A DNA stretch of 64,000 bases from Allobosea sp. Its GTDB lineage: Bacteria > Pseudomonadota > Alphaproteobacteria > Rhizobiales > Kaistiaceae. The position numbers and the translations under genes were made by a program. The stretch spans positions 186,001 to 250,000 of the forward strand of contig JAFKFV010000018.1 of assembly GCA_017307955.1 (NCBI GenBank). The letters run 5' to 3'. Every line of letters begins with the position of its first letter. Positions within the stretch are counted from its first letter, which is position 1. This document shows positions 42,499-52,839 of the stretch, piece by piece. Below the pieces are notes generated by a model, which saw only the letters and a list, made by a program, of their open reading frames with translations, was not told where the DNA came from and searched no databases.

Positions 42499-45400
42499 TC
42501 ATTCGGCCGCCTCCGGAAGTGCACCGGGTTCGATCTCCATCCCGGTCGAGGCGGTGGCGGATCTTGCCGATAGCCGCCATCCCTTGACCAACCCATAGAT
42601 GGCGGGGATCACCGCCAATGTCAGGACGGTCGACGAGATCATGCCGCCGATCATCGGCACGGCGATGCGCTGCATTACCTCGGAGCCGGTGCCTGTACTC
42701 CAGAGGATCGGCACCAGGCCCGCCATGATGGCGACCACCGTCATCATCTTCGGCCGAACCCGCTCGACGGCACCGAGCATGATCGCCTCGTAGAGATCCG
42801 CCCGACTGAACGGCCGATTCTGCGCGGCCCGCTCGGCCTTTACCTCGGCCATGGCCTGTTCCAGATAGATCAGCATCACCACACCCGTCTCGGCAGCGAC
42901 GCCGGCGAGCGCGATGAAGCCGACCGCGACCGCGACCGACATGTTGAAGCCGAGCCACCACATCAGCCAGATGCCGCCGACAAGGGCGAACGGCAGCGAC
43001 AGCATGACGATGAGCGTTTCGGTGAGCGCCCGGAAGTTGAGATAGAGCAGCAGGAAGATGATCAGCAGCGTGACGGGCACCACGATCTTCATCCTGGCCT
43101 CCGCCCGCTGCAGATATTCGAACTGCCCGCTCCAGGCGACCGAATAGCCCGGCGGCAGCTTCACCGTCTCCGCCACCGCCTTCTGCGCATCGGCGACATA
43201 GCCGCCGAGATCGCGGCCGTTTATGTCGACATAGATATAGGTAGCGAGCTGACCGTTCTCGGTGCGGATCGAGGTGGCGCCACGGGTCAGCTGGACTTTC
43301 GCCACCTCGCCGAGGGGAACGGCGCCGCCGCCGGGCAGCGGGACTTGCACGTCGGTGGCGATGGCCTGCGGATTGGAACGCAGGTCGCGGGGGTAGCGGA
43401 TATTGACCCCGTAGCGCTCGCGCCCCTCGACCGTCGTCGTCACGGTCTCGCCGCCGAGTGCGGTCGCGATGACGTCCTGCACATCGCCGACGGCAAGGCC
43501 GTAGCGGCCGAGCGCCTCGCGATCCGGCACGATATCGAGGTAGTAGCCGCCGATCACCCGCTCGGCATAGGCGCTGGATGTGCCGGGCACCGTCTTCAGG
43601 GCCGTTTCGATCTGGCGCGCGATCTTCTCCATCTCGGTGAGGTCGGTGCCGAACACCTTGACGCCGATCGGCGTGCGAATGCCGGTCGAGAGCATGTCGA
43701 TGCGGGCGCGGATCGGCATGGTCCAGGCATTGGAGACGCCAGGGAACTGCAGTGCCTTGTCCATCTCGGCCTTGAGGCTGTCGATGGTGACGCCCGGCCG
43801 CCATTCGTTCTTCGGCTTCAGGTTGATGATGGTCTCGAACATCTCGGTCGGAGCCGGATCGGTCGCGGTCAGGGCGCGTCCCGCCTTGCCGTAGACGGAC
43901 CCCACCTCCGGGAACGACTTGATGATGCGGTCCTGCATCTGCAGCAGTTCCGCCGCTTTGGTGACGGAGATCCCCGGCAGGGTCGTCGGCATATAGAGCA
44001 GCGTGCCTTCGTTCAGGCTCGGCATGAACTCCGAGCCGATCTGGCGCGCCGGCCAGACGGACACGCCGAGCACGACGAGTGCGAGCACGATGGTGAGCGT
44101 CTTCGCCTTCAGCACGCCGCGAATGACAGGCCGGTAGATCCAGATCAGGAACCGGTTGATCGGGTTCTTGTGCTCCGGGATGATCCGGCCGCGCACGAAC
44201 ACCACCATCAGGGCCGGCACGAGCGTCAACGACAGGATCGCAGCCGCCGCCATCGAGAAGGTCTTGGTGAAGGCGAGCGGACCGAACATCCGGCCCTCCT
44301 GCGATTCGAGCGTGAAGATCGGCAGGAACGACACGGTAATGACAAGAAGGCTGAAGAACAGCGCCGGGCCGACCTCGCTCGCCGCATCGATCAGAATCTG
44401 GATTCGTGGCTTGCCGGGCGGCGCGCGTTCCAGATGCTTGTGCGCGTTCTCGATCATGACGATCGCGGCATCGATCATGGCGCCGACGGCGATGGCGATG
44501 CCGCCCAGGCTCATGATGTTCGCGCCGAGGCCCATCAGCTTCATGGCACCGAACGCCATCAGGATGCCGACCGGCAGCATCAGGATGGCGACCAGCGCAC
44601 TGCGCAGATGCAGCAGGAAGACGACGCAGACCAGGGCGACGATGATGCTTTCCTCGGTCAACGTGTGCTTCAACGTCTCGATCGCCGCTTCGATCAGATG
44701 CGAGCGGTCGTAAACGGGCACGATCTCTACGCCCTTCGGCAGGCTTCCGGCGATGTCGGAAAGCCTCTGCTTGACGTTCTCGATCACGGTCAGCGCGTTG
44801 GCGCCGAAGCGCTGGAGGACGATGCCGCTCGCGACCTCGCCTTCGCCATTTAGCTCGGTGATGCCGCGTCGCTCGTCCGGTCCGATCTCGACGCGGGCGA
44901 CGTCCTTCAGGCGCAGGGGAATACCCTGGCTGGTCTTCAGGACGATGTTCTCGATGTCGGCCGTCGTCTTGATGTAGCCGCGGCCGCGCACCATGAATTC
45001 GAATTCGGAGAGCTCCAGCGTACGCCCGCCGACATCCTGGTTGCTGGCGCGCACGGCGTCACGCACGGTTGACAAAGAAATGCCCAGGGCGCGAAGCCGC
45101 AGCGGATCGACAACGATATTGTATTGCTTGACGAAGCCGCCGACGCTCGCGACCTCTGCGACGCCCTCCGCCTTCGAGGCCGCGTACCGCACCACCCAGT
45201 CCTGGAGCGAGCGCAATTCGGCGAGCGTCATGTCCTTGGCGATGACCGCGTATTGATAGACCCAGCCGACGCCGGTCGCATCGGGGCCGAGGCCGGGTGT
45301 TACACCTTGTGGAAGGCGCTGCGCTGCGGCGTTGAGATATTCGAGCACACGCGATCGAGCCCAATAGGGATCCGTGCCGTCCTCGAAGATGACGTAGACG

Positions 45401-45675
45401 AATGAGACGCCGAAGAAGGAAAAGCCACGCACCACCTTGGATTTCGGCACGGTCAGCATGGCGGTCGTCAGCGGGTAGGTAACCTGGTCCTCGACCACCT
45501 GCGGTGCCTGGCCGGGATACTCAGTATAGACGATGACCTGGACGTCCGAGAGATCCGGGATCGCATCGAGCGGCAGGGTGTTGAGCGCATAAACACCGGC
45601 GGCCACCGCGAAGGCCGTGCCGACAAAGATCAGGACGAGATTGCGTGCCGACCACGCGATGAGGCGGGCGATCAT
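42499..45675 (-). CDS. cusA: CusA-type heavy-metal RND efflux pump
   Basis: This 1058-aa inner-membrane pump of the HME-RND family exports Cu(I)/Ag(I) to the outside with CusB. The N-terminus IAWSARNLVLIFVGTAFAVA and LDAIPDLSDVQVIVYTEYPG are typical of CusA. The helix-4 proton relay motif GAMIDAAIVMIENAHK is present, as are the porter-domain Met of VSNAWTMPIRARIDMLSTGI and the second helix cluster near the end. It overlaps cusB by 4 bases and is followed by the 38-aa gene. No CusC-like outer-membrane channel or CusF is in the window. Confidence 0.95.
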   Translation of the reverse strand: MIARLIAWSARNLVLIFVGTAFAVAAGVYALNTLPLDAIPDLSDVQVIVYTEYPGQAPQVVEDQVTYPLTTAMLTVPKSKVVRGFSFFGVSFVYVIFEDGTDPYWARSRVLEYLNAAAQRLPQGVTPGLGPDATGVGWVYQYAVIAKDMTLAELRSLQDWVVRYAASKAEGVAEVASVGGFVKQYNIVVDPLRLRALGISLSTVRDAVRASNQDVGGRTLELSEFEFMVRGRGYIKTTADIENIVLKTSQGIPLRLKDVARVEIGPDERRGITELNGEGEVASGIVLQRFGANALTVIENVKQRLSDIAGSLPKGVEIVPVYDRSHLIEAAIETLKHTLTEESIIVALVCVVFLLHLRSALVAILMLPVGILMAFGAMKLMGLGANIMSLGGIAIAVGAMIDAAIVMIENAHKHLERAPPGKPRIQILIDAASEVGPALFFSLLVITVSFLPIFTLESQEGRMFGPLAFTKTFSMAAAAILSLTLVPALMVVFVRGRIIPEHKNPINRFLIWIYRPVIRGVLKAKTLTIVLALVVLGVSVWPARQIGSEFMPSLNEGTLLYMPTTLPGISVTKAAELLQMQDRIIKSFPEVGSVYGKAGRALTATDPAPTEMFETIINLKPKNEWRPGVTIDSLKAEMDKALQFPGVSNAWTMPIRARIDMLSTGIRTPIGVKVFGTDLTEMEKIARQIETALKTVPGTSSAYAERVIGGYYLDIVPDREALGRYGLAVGDVQDVIATALGGETVTTTVEGRERYGVNIRYPRDLRSNPQAIATDVQVPLPGGGAVPLGEVAKVQLTRGATSIRTENGQLATYIYVDINGRDLGGYVADAQKAVAETVKLPPGYSVAWSGQFEYLQRAEARMKIVVPVTLLIIFLLLYLNFRALTETLIVMLSLPFALVGGIWLMWWLGFNMSVAVAVGFIALAGVAAETGVVMLIYLEQAMAEVKAERAAQNRPFSRADLYEAIMLGAVERVRPKMMTVVAIMAGLVPILWSTGTGSEVMQRIAVPMIGGMISSTVLTLAVIPAIYGLVKGWRLSARSATASTGMEIEPGALPEAAE

Positions 45676-47135
45676 TGGGCGTTCTCCGCGCTCGCCATGC
45701 CGCTGAGCGCGGCCTTCAGATTGCTCTCGGCGTCGATGAGGAAGTTTGCCGAGACGACCACGCGGTCGCCCGGGGCAATGCCGTTGCGGACCTCGGTGAA
45801 GCCGCCGCCCTGGACGCCGATCTTGACCTGCCGCGGTTCGAACCGGCCCTCGCCCTTGTCCACGATCACGACTTGCCGGGTACCGGTATCGATCACAGCG
45901 CTGTCGGGAACGGCGACGACCGGGCTGTCGCTGCCGCTGGCGATCTCGACGTCGGCATACATGTCCGGCAGCAACAGACCGTCCGGATTGGGGATCTCGA
46001 TCCGCACCTTCGTCGTGCGGGTTTCCATGGTGATCTGCGGATAGATCAGGGCGACGCGGCCGCTGAACGCGCTGCCCGGCAGGCTGCGCACGCGGATCGT
46101 CGCGACTGCGCCGATCTTGACCGAGCCGAGTTCATATTCGGGCACGTCGGCGACGACCCAGAGGGAGGACACGTCGGCTAAACGAAAGAGCACATCGCCC
46201 GGAGACGCCTTCATGCCTTCGACGGCGTTGCGCTCGAGGATCACCCCGTCGCGCGGAGCGGTCCAAATGATCGACACCGGAACCTGGCGCGTACGGTCGA
46301 TTGCCGCGATCACGTCCGGCGGCACCGCGAGGTTCTCTAGCCGCTGACGGCCGCCGCCCGATATCGGACTGTTTCCTTTCAGATCGGTGAGATATTGAGC
46401 ACCCGCAGACGCGATCTCCGCCGAATAGAGCCGCATCAGCGGCGCACCCTTCTTGACCCGATCGCCCGTTGTGACGTTCGCGACCTCGTCGACGAAGGCG
46501 TCGGAGCGCGTGGCGACGACGGCAACGCGCCGCTCGTCAAGTTCCACGGTTCCCGGCACCCGCACGGGCCGGACGATCCTGTGCTCGGTAACAATCTCGG
46601 ATCGCACGCCGGTCCTCTGCAGCTTGCCCGGCGCCACCTTGACGGTCGAGCCGTCCTCGTCCTCGCCCGCATAGACAGGGATATAATCCATCCCCATCGA
46701 GTCCTTCTTCGGAGCCGGCGACGTGTCCGGAAGGCCCATCGGGTTGCGGTAATACAGTATCCGCTTCGCTTGGCCGCTCGCGGGAACCGCGGCAACGGTC
46801 GCAGGCGTGGCCGGCGGCTTGTCCTCGAAGTTCAGATCTTCGCTGGCGTGAACCGGCAGAAAATCCCGCCCACCAGCGGTCTTCCTCGGCGTTGCCGCGT
46901 AGGCTGGCAGGCCATCCGGATCGCGGTAGTAAATCACGGGTCCGGCTGGCGCCGGGCTTGCGCTCGCTGGGGGCGCCGCGGCACCTTCGAGCCAGGGCAC
47001 GGCTTGGAGCCAGGGGACGGCCTGGAACCACGGAATGGCGGGCAGCGCGAGATCGCGATCCCTCGCCCAATAACCTCCAGCCCCCGCCGCCAGAATGGCG
47101 GCGAGGGTGAGGCCGGTACGGCCGGCTCTGCTCAT
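45672..47135 (-). CDS. cusB: CusB-type periplasmic adaptor with two metal-binding N-domains
   Basis: This 487-aa adaptor has an N-terminal helix (GLTLAAILAAGAGGYW), a PWL/PWF repeat, then two heavy-metal-binding-like units: YYRDPDGLPAYAATPRKTAG (about 68-95) and YYRNPMGLPDTSPAPKKDSM (about 126-155), where CusB usually has one. The barrel-sandwich and beta-barrel domains follow. It links CusA to an outer-membrane channel and hands over Cu(I). The first unit has lost its Met, so it may not bind copper. Confidence 0.92.
   Translation of the reverse strand: MSRAGRTGLTLAAILAAGAGGYWARDRDLALPAIPWFQAVPWLQAVPWLEGAAAPPASASPAPAGPVIYYRDPDGLPAYAATPRKTAGGRDFLPVHASEDLNFEDKPPATPATVAAVPASGQAKRILYYRNPMGLPDTSPAPKKDSMGMDYIPVYAGEDEDGSTVKVAPGKLQRTGVRSEIVTEHRIVRPVRVPGTVELDERRVAVVATRSDAFVDEVANVTTGDRVKKGAPLMRLYSAEIASAGAQYLTDLKGNSPISGGGRQRLENLAVPPDVIAAIDRTRQVPVSIIWTAPRDGVILERNAVEGMKASPGDVLFRLADVSSLWVVADVPEYELGSVKIGAVATIRVRSLPGSAFSGRVALIYPQITMETRTTKVRIEIPNPDGLLLPDMYADVEIASGSDSPVVAVPDSAVIDTGTRQVVIVDKGEGRFEPRQVKIGVQGGGFTEVRNGIAPGDRVVVSANFLIDAESNLKAALSGMASAENAQ
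46985..47038 (-). repeat. 18-bp triple repeat in cusB
   Basis: Three 18-base units encode AIPWFQ-AVPWLQ-AVPWLE just after the N-terminal helix. They are alike but not identical. Confidence 0.75.
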
Positions 47136-47539
47136 GGGACGGCCTTGAATTCGAGCTTGTTCTCGAGCGAGCCGGTTTCACCTTGCACCTTGGCGCCGAG
47201 CGACAGGCGCCAGCCGCCTGGCATCGGCAAATTGGCCTTGAAACGGTAGATGCCCGGCTCCGTCGAGGGCAACGGCTCGATTGGTGCCGTCATCATCTCC
47301 ATGCCGTCCGGCGCCATGTCGACGCGCTGCGCAAAGATCACCGCGTCGGGCACCACCTTGCCGGAGCGCTTGTCGACGAGGCGAACGGCGACAACCGCGC
47401 CATCACCGTTCTTGATTTCGTTCTGCACGAGCTGAAACTCGTAGTCGTCGATCGCGGCCCAGGCCTTCGAAGCGACGCCGCCAAGAGCAAGACCGATCAA
47501 CGCCGCGGCTGCGACGTGCTTCGTATTGAAGACGTTCAT
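47132..47539 (-). CDS. FixH-like periplasmic protein
   Basis: This 135-aa protein has a signal or anchor (VAAAALIGLALGGVASKAWA) and a beta-rich domain with DDYEFQLVQNEIKNGDG, SGKVVPDAVIFAQRVDM and EPGIYRFKANLPMPGGWRL, as in FixH-like and YtkA-like proteins. It overlaps cusB by 4 bases. Such proteins occur at the head of Cus operons and may bind copper with the Met group PDGMEMM. Confidence 0.85.
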   Translation of the reverse strand: MNVFNTKHVAAAALIGLALGGVASKAWAAIDDYEFQLVQNEIKNGDGAVVAVRLVDKRSGKVVPDAVIFAQRVDMAPDGMEMMTAPIEPLPSTEPGIYRFKANLPMPGGWRLSLGAKVQGETGSLENKLEFKAVP

Positions 47540-47680
47540 TGTCCGATTTTCCCAAATTCATCGTTTGGCCGCGCGATGCGCGGCAGGCTGGTGGCCTGGC
47601 TCGTGCCAAAGCCACAGGCTCTCGCCGCATGGCCGTCAGCCGCGCGGCGACAAACGGCTCCGATGGAGCCGTCGATGAAT

Positions 47681-48046
47681 TCAGTATCTCGGAGGTCGGG
47701 GCGGCGGCGGTTCAGCCACGAGATCGCGCCCGACGTCATTGCCCGGCACGATCATGTCGGCCGCAGACGATCGGGACAGAGTGAACGCTGCCGTTGCCGG
47801 TGCACTTGGGAAGCACTTAGCGGCACACAAGGTCGCCAGGGGGCAGGATTTCTGGCAATCAGGCACAGAGTGCTTCTGGTCCGGGCAGCAGGGCATGCCG
47901 TCCGGCATGGATGCCATCCCGACCATCTCTGTCATCGGCTCGGCAGTCGCCATCGCCGCAGCCGACGGTGTCATCGTCGGGGCGGTCAAAAGGCTCGCAA
48001 TCGCGAGGATCGAGAGAAGGCGGAGGAACAAGGACCAAGGGTTCAC
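47681..48046 (-). CDS. Secreted Cys/Met-rich protein with Pro-rich tail
   Basis: This 121-aa protein is best started at GTG 48046, giving a signal (LFLRLLSILAIASLLTAP). A Met stretch (EPMTEMVGMASMPDGMP) leads to five or more Cys in CCPDQKHSVPDCQKSCPL and ATLCAAKCF, then a tail EPPPPRPPRY. The Cys spacing suggests several disulfides or metal sites. It is probably the first gene of the Cus operon; 140 bases separate it from the FixH-like gene. Confidence 0.65.
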   Translation of the reverse strand: MNPWSLFLRLLSILAIASLLTAPTMTPSAAAMATAEPMTEMVGMASMPDGMPCCPDQKHSVPDCQKSCPLATLCAAKCFPSAPATAAFTLSRSSAADMIVPGNDVGRDLVAEPPPPRPPRY

Positions 48047-48136
48047 GGCCGCAACGTGGCATATTGTGCGGCGCAAGAAAAGATGGCGGCGCTCACGTTG
48101 TCGGCAGCGGATGGCAATACAACAATGCACCCGGCC

Positions 48137-48163
48137 GACCCAGGGTGGACGTCTCGACCGAGA
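48137..48163. promoter_or_regulatory. Possible operator of the Cus operon
   Basis: ACCCAGGGTGG (48137-48147) repeats the 11-base core of CsoR operator 1 but lacks the flanking AT and full arms. It is followed by the perfect inverted repeat GTCTCG-AC-CGAGAC (48150-48163). Both lie about 90-115 bases before the first gene of the minus-strand operon. Confidence 0.3.
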
Positions 48164-48218
48164 CACCGTCCTACTAGTGACCGCGTAGCGAACACCTAAG
48201 CGGCCTAACCAACGTCGA

Positions 48219-49283
48219 ATGCGGTTTCTCCGCACCCACAACGGCGAAGGCCGCAGTTCGACCATAGATGTCTTCCTGCTGCACACGATGGCCGACAGTT
48301 TTGCCGTCCAAAGCGCTCTGACCGAACGGCCGACCCATAGCGCCGTCCTGATCGGCGCTGGATATATTGGCATCGAGATGGCTGATGCCCTTACCCAGCG
48401 CGGACTGGAGGTTACGCTACTCAGTCGTTCGCAGACGGTTCTGCCGGCCGTGGACCCGACGCTGGGCGCTTTGGTGGCGGAGGAACTGCGCCGGCATGGT
48501 GTGCGGGTGCAGACTGGCGTCAGTGCGGCGCGGATCGACCGGATCACGGACAGGTCCGGATCCGGACTGACGGTAGCGGATTCGGTCGGAAGCCGCCACG
48601 CGGCAGATATCGTCGTGGTCTCGGTTGGCGTGCGCCCGGCTACCGCACTTGCACAGAGCGCTGGCGTGTTGGTAGGCACGACTGGAGCGATCTGCGTCAA
48701 CCGGCACATGGAAACCAGCGTCCCCGATATTTTCGCAGCGGGCGACTGTGTCGAGACCTATCACCAATTGCTGGGTGGCTACAGCTATCTGTCGCTGGGC
48801 ACGGTCGCCCACAAGCAGGGGCGGATCGCCGGGGAAAATGCGATCGGCGGCAGGCGCGAGTTCGCCGGCACGCTCGGCACGCAAAGCCTGAAGGTCTTCG
48901 ATCTGACCGTCGCACGCACCGGTCTTCTCGAGCACGAGGCAAAGAGGGCTGGCTTTGATCCGATGAAAGTGGTCATCGAGGCCAGTGACCACAAAGCCTA
49001 TTATCCCGGGGCCGTGCCTCTTCACATCCTGATGACAGGCGACCGGGCAACCGGCCGCTTGCTCGGGGCGGAAATTGTCGGTCACCGCAGAGCCGAAATC
49101 TCCAAGCGGATCGATATCGTGGCGACGGCTTTGTTTCGCGATGCTAGCGTCGAAGATCTCAACGACATGGATCTGAGCTATACACCGCCATACAGCAGTC
49201 CCTGGGATCCGATTCAGATCGCTGCGCAGGCATGGACTGCTGCGAGGGTGAAGGCAGTAAAGAGCCACGATGAGTCATTCTGA
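48219..49283 (+). CDS. Flavin pyridine-nucleotide disulfide oxidoreductase, 5'-truncated
   Basis: This 354-aa frame looks like the end of a CoA-disulfide reductase/NADH oxidase-like enzyme of about 450 residues. It has the NAD-binding SAVLIGAGYIGIEMADAL, the FAD-binding SVPDIFAAGDCVETYH and the dimer domain. Missing are the first FAD-binding GxGxxG segment and the redox Cys, about 100-130 residues, which would lie before LLHTMADSFAVQS. The first 20 residues look like random sequence and no ribosome site is present. It is thus probably a non-functional relic at a module border. Confidence 0.75.
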   Translation: MRFLRTHNGEGRSSTIDVFLLHTMADSFAVQSALTERPTHSAVLIGAGYIGIEMADALTQRGLEVTLLSRSQTVLPAVDPTLGALVAEELRRHGVRVQTGVSAARIDRITDRSGSGLTVADSVGSRHAADIVVVSVGVRPATALAQSAGVLVGTTGAICVNRHMETSVPDIFAAGDCVETYHQLLGGYSYLSLGTVAHKQGRIAGENAIGGRREFAGTLGTQSLKVFDLTVARTGLLEHEAKRAGFDPMKVVIEASDHKAYYPGAVPLHILMTGDRATGRLLGAEIVGHRRAEISKRIDIVATALFRDASVEDLNDMDLSYTPPYSSPWDPIQIAAQAWTAARVKAVKSHDESF

Positions 49284-49391
49284 TTGATCAGGGTGTGGGA
49301 CGTCTGTCCGGGAAGATCCATTCGATATAATTTCTTCTCCGTGGTATCGTCTATTCGATAACGTCAAATAAGTAAGCGGATAGAAAAGCTG

Positions 49392-50306
49392 TTGAATTTC
49401 GAGATTAAACATCTTCGATATTTTATCGCCGCCGCGGAACACGGGAGTTTTCGGAAAGCCGCGTCAGCGCTTGACGTGCAAGAATCGGCTGTCAGCCGTC
49501 GCATTCGAGACCTCGAAGACCAAATTGGCGCCTCTCTGTTTCTGAGACGCGCCGATGGTGTCAGTCCGACCCTGGCTGGCCAGCGTTTCCTTGGCCGGGT
49601 GCATCAGGCGCTCACCCATATTCGCGAGGGCGCTGACGAGGTCGCAACGATCGGCCGTGCTGAAAGCGGCCGCATCAGGGTGGGGTTATTCTCAACCCTG
49701 GCTTCCGGCTTTTTGTCTGGACTATTCCGCCGCTATGACGAGGAACACGCGGGCGTTCATGTCGATTTCGTCGAAGGCGAAGCGGTCGACCATGCAAAAG
49801 CCATTCGCCAGCTCGGGCTGGACATGGCTTTCGTTATCGGCAATTCGGAGTGGCCCGAATGCGAGGCGGCCTATTTGTGGTCCGAGCGCATCTTCGCCGC
49901 GTTGCCCGAGGAACATGATCTCGCCGAGCAAGCCGAACTGGCCTGGAGCCAGCTGGCCAGTCAAGACTTCGTCGTTCGGGACACCGGGCCAGGCAGACAG
50001 ATCAAGGACTATATTGTGCGTAGGGTCCAGGAGATCGAAACTGACGCCCATGTCGATATCCAACGAGTCGGGCGATCCAACATTCTGAATCTCGTCGCAC
50101 TGAGGCGAGGTGTCACGCTCGTGAGCGAATCCGAGAGCTCAATCAAGGTTCCCGGTGTGACGTATCGGCCAGTCCAGGGCGAAGTCATCCCATTCTCCGC
50201 CATCTGGTCGGCCAGAAATGACAATCCGCCATTTCGGACATTGTTGAGCCTCGCTAAGTCGATGGCTCGTTCGAGTGGCGCGACTACAGCGACTCCCCAA
50301 TCATAG
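49392..50306 (+). CDS. LysR family regulator next to the trb genes
   Basis: This 304-aa regulator has an N-terminal helix-turn-helix (FEIKHLRYFIAAAEHGSFRK, SRRIRDLEDQIGASLFLR) and the LysR substrate-binding domain. It starts at a TTG, in a more A/T-rich stretch. It sits at the trbI end of the transfer operon; LysR genes in this place are common in alphaproteobacterial Trb elements and may control transfer. Its end overlaps the opposite DUF2274 gene by 23 bases. Confidence 0.88.
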   Translation: MNFEIKHLRYFIAAAEHGSFRKAASALDVQESAVSRRIRDLEDQIGASLFLRRADGVSPTLAGQRFLGRVHQALTHIREGADEVATIGRAESGRIRVGLFSTLASGFLSGLFRRYDEEHAGVHVDFVEGEAVDHAKAIRQLGLDMAFVIGNSEWPECEAAYLWSERIFAALPEEHDLAEQAELAWSQLASQDFVVRDTGPGRQIKDYIVRRVQEIETDAHVDIQRVGRSNILNLVALRRGVTLVSESESSIKVPGVTYRPVQGEVIPFSAIWSARNDNPPFRTLLSLAKSMARSSGATTATPQS

Positions 50307-50532
50307 CTTTCCCCACGACGGTCCGCTTGGCCTTGGCGAAGGCCCGATCTGTAGCGATGAATCGCTCCAACATCGGTGCGATCAGACGAGTTGGATCGGT
50401 GGGTGGATGACCGTTCTCGCGCCCGAGCACTTCGGCATAGGCGATCAGGTCACGATGAAGTGCGGCAGGCAATTCCAGCGCGACCTTCACCGGCTTGTCG
50501 TCGGCGAGCGGACCAAGTTTCAGCTTCGCCAT
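50284..50532 (-). CDS. DUF2274 protein of the trb cluster
   Basis: This 82-aa protein (MAKLKLGPLADDKPVKVALE, then LPAALHRDLIAYAEVLGREN) has a ribbon-helix-helix-like start and matches the DUF2274 genes that follow trbI in such elements. ATG 50532 is one base beyond the trbI stop. Its function is unknown, probably regulatory. Confidence 0.85.
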   Translation of the reverse strand: MAKLKLGPLADDKPVKVALELPAALHRDLIAYAEVLGRENGHPPTDPTRLIAPMLERFIATDRAFAKAKRTVVGKAMIGESL

Positions 50533-50533
50533 G

Positions 50534-51759
50534 TCAGCCTCCATAGGGTTCGAGTACGATATCGCGGGTGACGATCACGCGGACGGGGAAGCCCGGCCGG
50601 ATCGTCAGCGTCGGGGCGATGTTGAGCTGGCGACTGGCGATCTGTTGACCAGTCTGGCTGACGCTGTTGGAAGCGCCCTGGCGGAGCGCGCGCACGATGT
50701 CGCTCTCCTGGCCGGACGATCCCGCCTCGGCGCCGACGCTGAGCAAAGTCGAGAGCGCCGCGGCCTTGAACAGTTCGCCCCAGTGATAGTCGACATCGTC
50801 CTCGATCCCAGCATAACCCTCGGCGTCGGCGCCCGGCTGGCGTTCCAGCACGATGGAGCGGCCATTGGGCATGATGAGGCGGCTCCAGACCAGCAGCACG
50901 CGGCGCTGGCCGAAGCCGACGCCATTGTCGTACTGCCCGATCAGGCGCGTGCCTTGCGGTACGAGCAGGATGCGGCCCGTTGGGCTGTCGTAGACATTCT
51001 CCGTCACTTGGGCGGTGATCTGGCCAGGGAGATCGGAGTGGATGCCGGTGATGAGCGCCGCCGGGATGACAGCGCCGGCCTGCAGGATGTTGGCGGACGC
51101 GGGCGCCGCGACGCGGTCCGGCGAGACGGTGCGCTTGTCGGAGGTCGCGTTGAGGAAGGCGAGTTGCCGATCCTGAGCGGAGGGCGTCGCCGGCTGTGGC
51201 GCGAGGCCGAGGCCGGTGAGGTCCGGCAGGGCCAACGGATTAGGCGTCGTTACACCCGCTGTTGCGGCGATCGTCGGCGTCGCTCGCGTTTCCGTGCTGG
51301 CGAACAGGCGGCTGAGACGGGCCGCCTCAATCTCCTGCAAGCGTCTCTGCTCCTCGGCGCTGATGCCGGAGTTGGGTGTGCCGGGGACCGGCACGAACTG
51401 CCCACGGTTCTGGGCGTCGAGAATGGGGCGGCCGAGGTCGCCTGGCAGCGGCGGCCCAAGGCGCGGCCCGGTATAGTCGCGCGGCAGACCGGCGAGCCCA
51501 TCGGCGGTCGTTCGGTTGCCGGTGGAATAGAGTTCCTCCGTCGGCTTGCCGCCGTCCCGGGTCTGCAAGGCGTAGATCAGAGCGCCACCGATACCGACGC
51601 TCGCCACAAGCCCGATCCCGGCCAGCACCTTGCGCGACAGCCGAGTGACGCGCGGGGCCTCGGCGCGAAGGCGCATCGGTGCGGCCGGCTCGCCGGTCAG
51701 CGGCTGGGCGCCATCCGCGCCGTGTTCCGGCCCTGCATCATTGCGGGGATTGATGTCGT

Positions 51760-51763
<4 letters not shown>
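50534..51763 (-). CDS. trbI: TrbI/VirB10 type IV secretion core protein
   Basis: This 409-aa inner-membrane protein has a cytoplasmic start, one helix (VLAGIGLVASVGIGGALIYA), a Pro/Gln-rich periplasmic region and the C-terminal VirB10 domain with AGAVIPAALITGI, GRILLVPQGTRLIGQYD and LTIRPGFPVRVIV. It spans both membranes and joins the core complex with TrbG. It overlaps trbG by 4 bases. Confidence 0.95.

Positions 51764-52835
<1,072 letters not shown>

Positions 52836-52839
<4 letters not shown>

Noticed and set aside
42266..43804. A 512-codon frame on the same strand as cusA, in another register
   Set aside because: Arg/Gly/His-rich translation inside cusA with no domain; the cusA frame is clearly the coding one.
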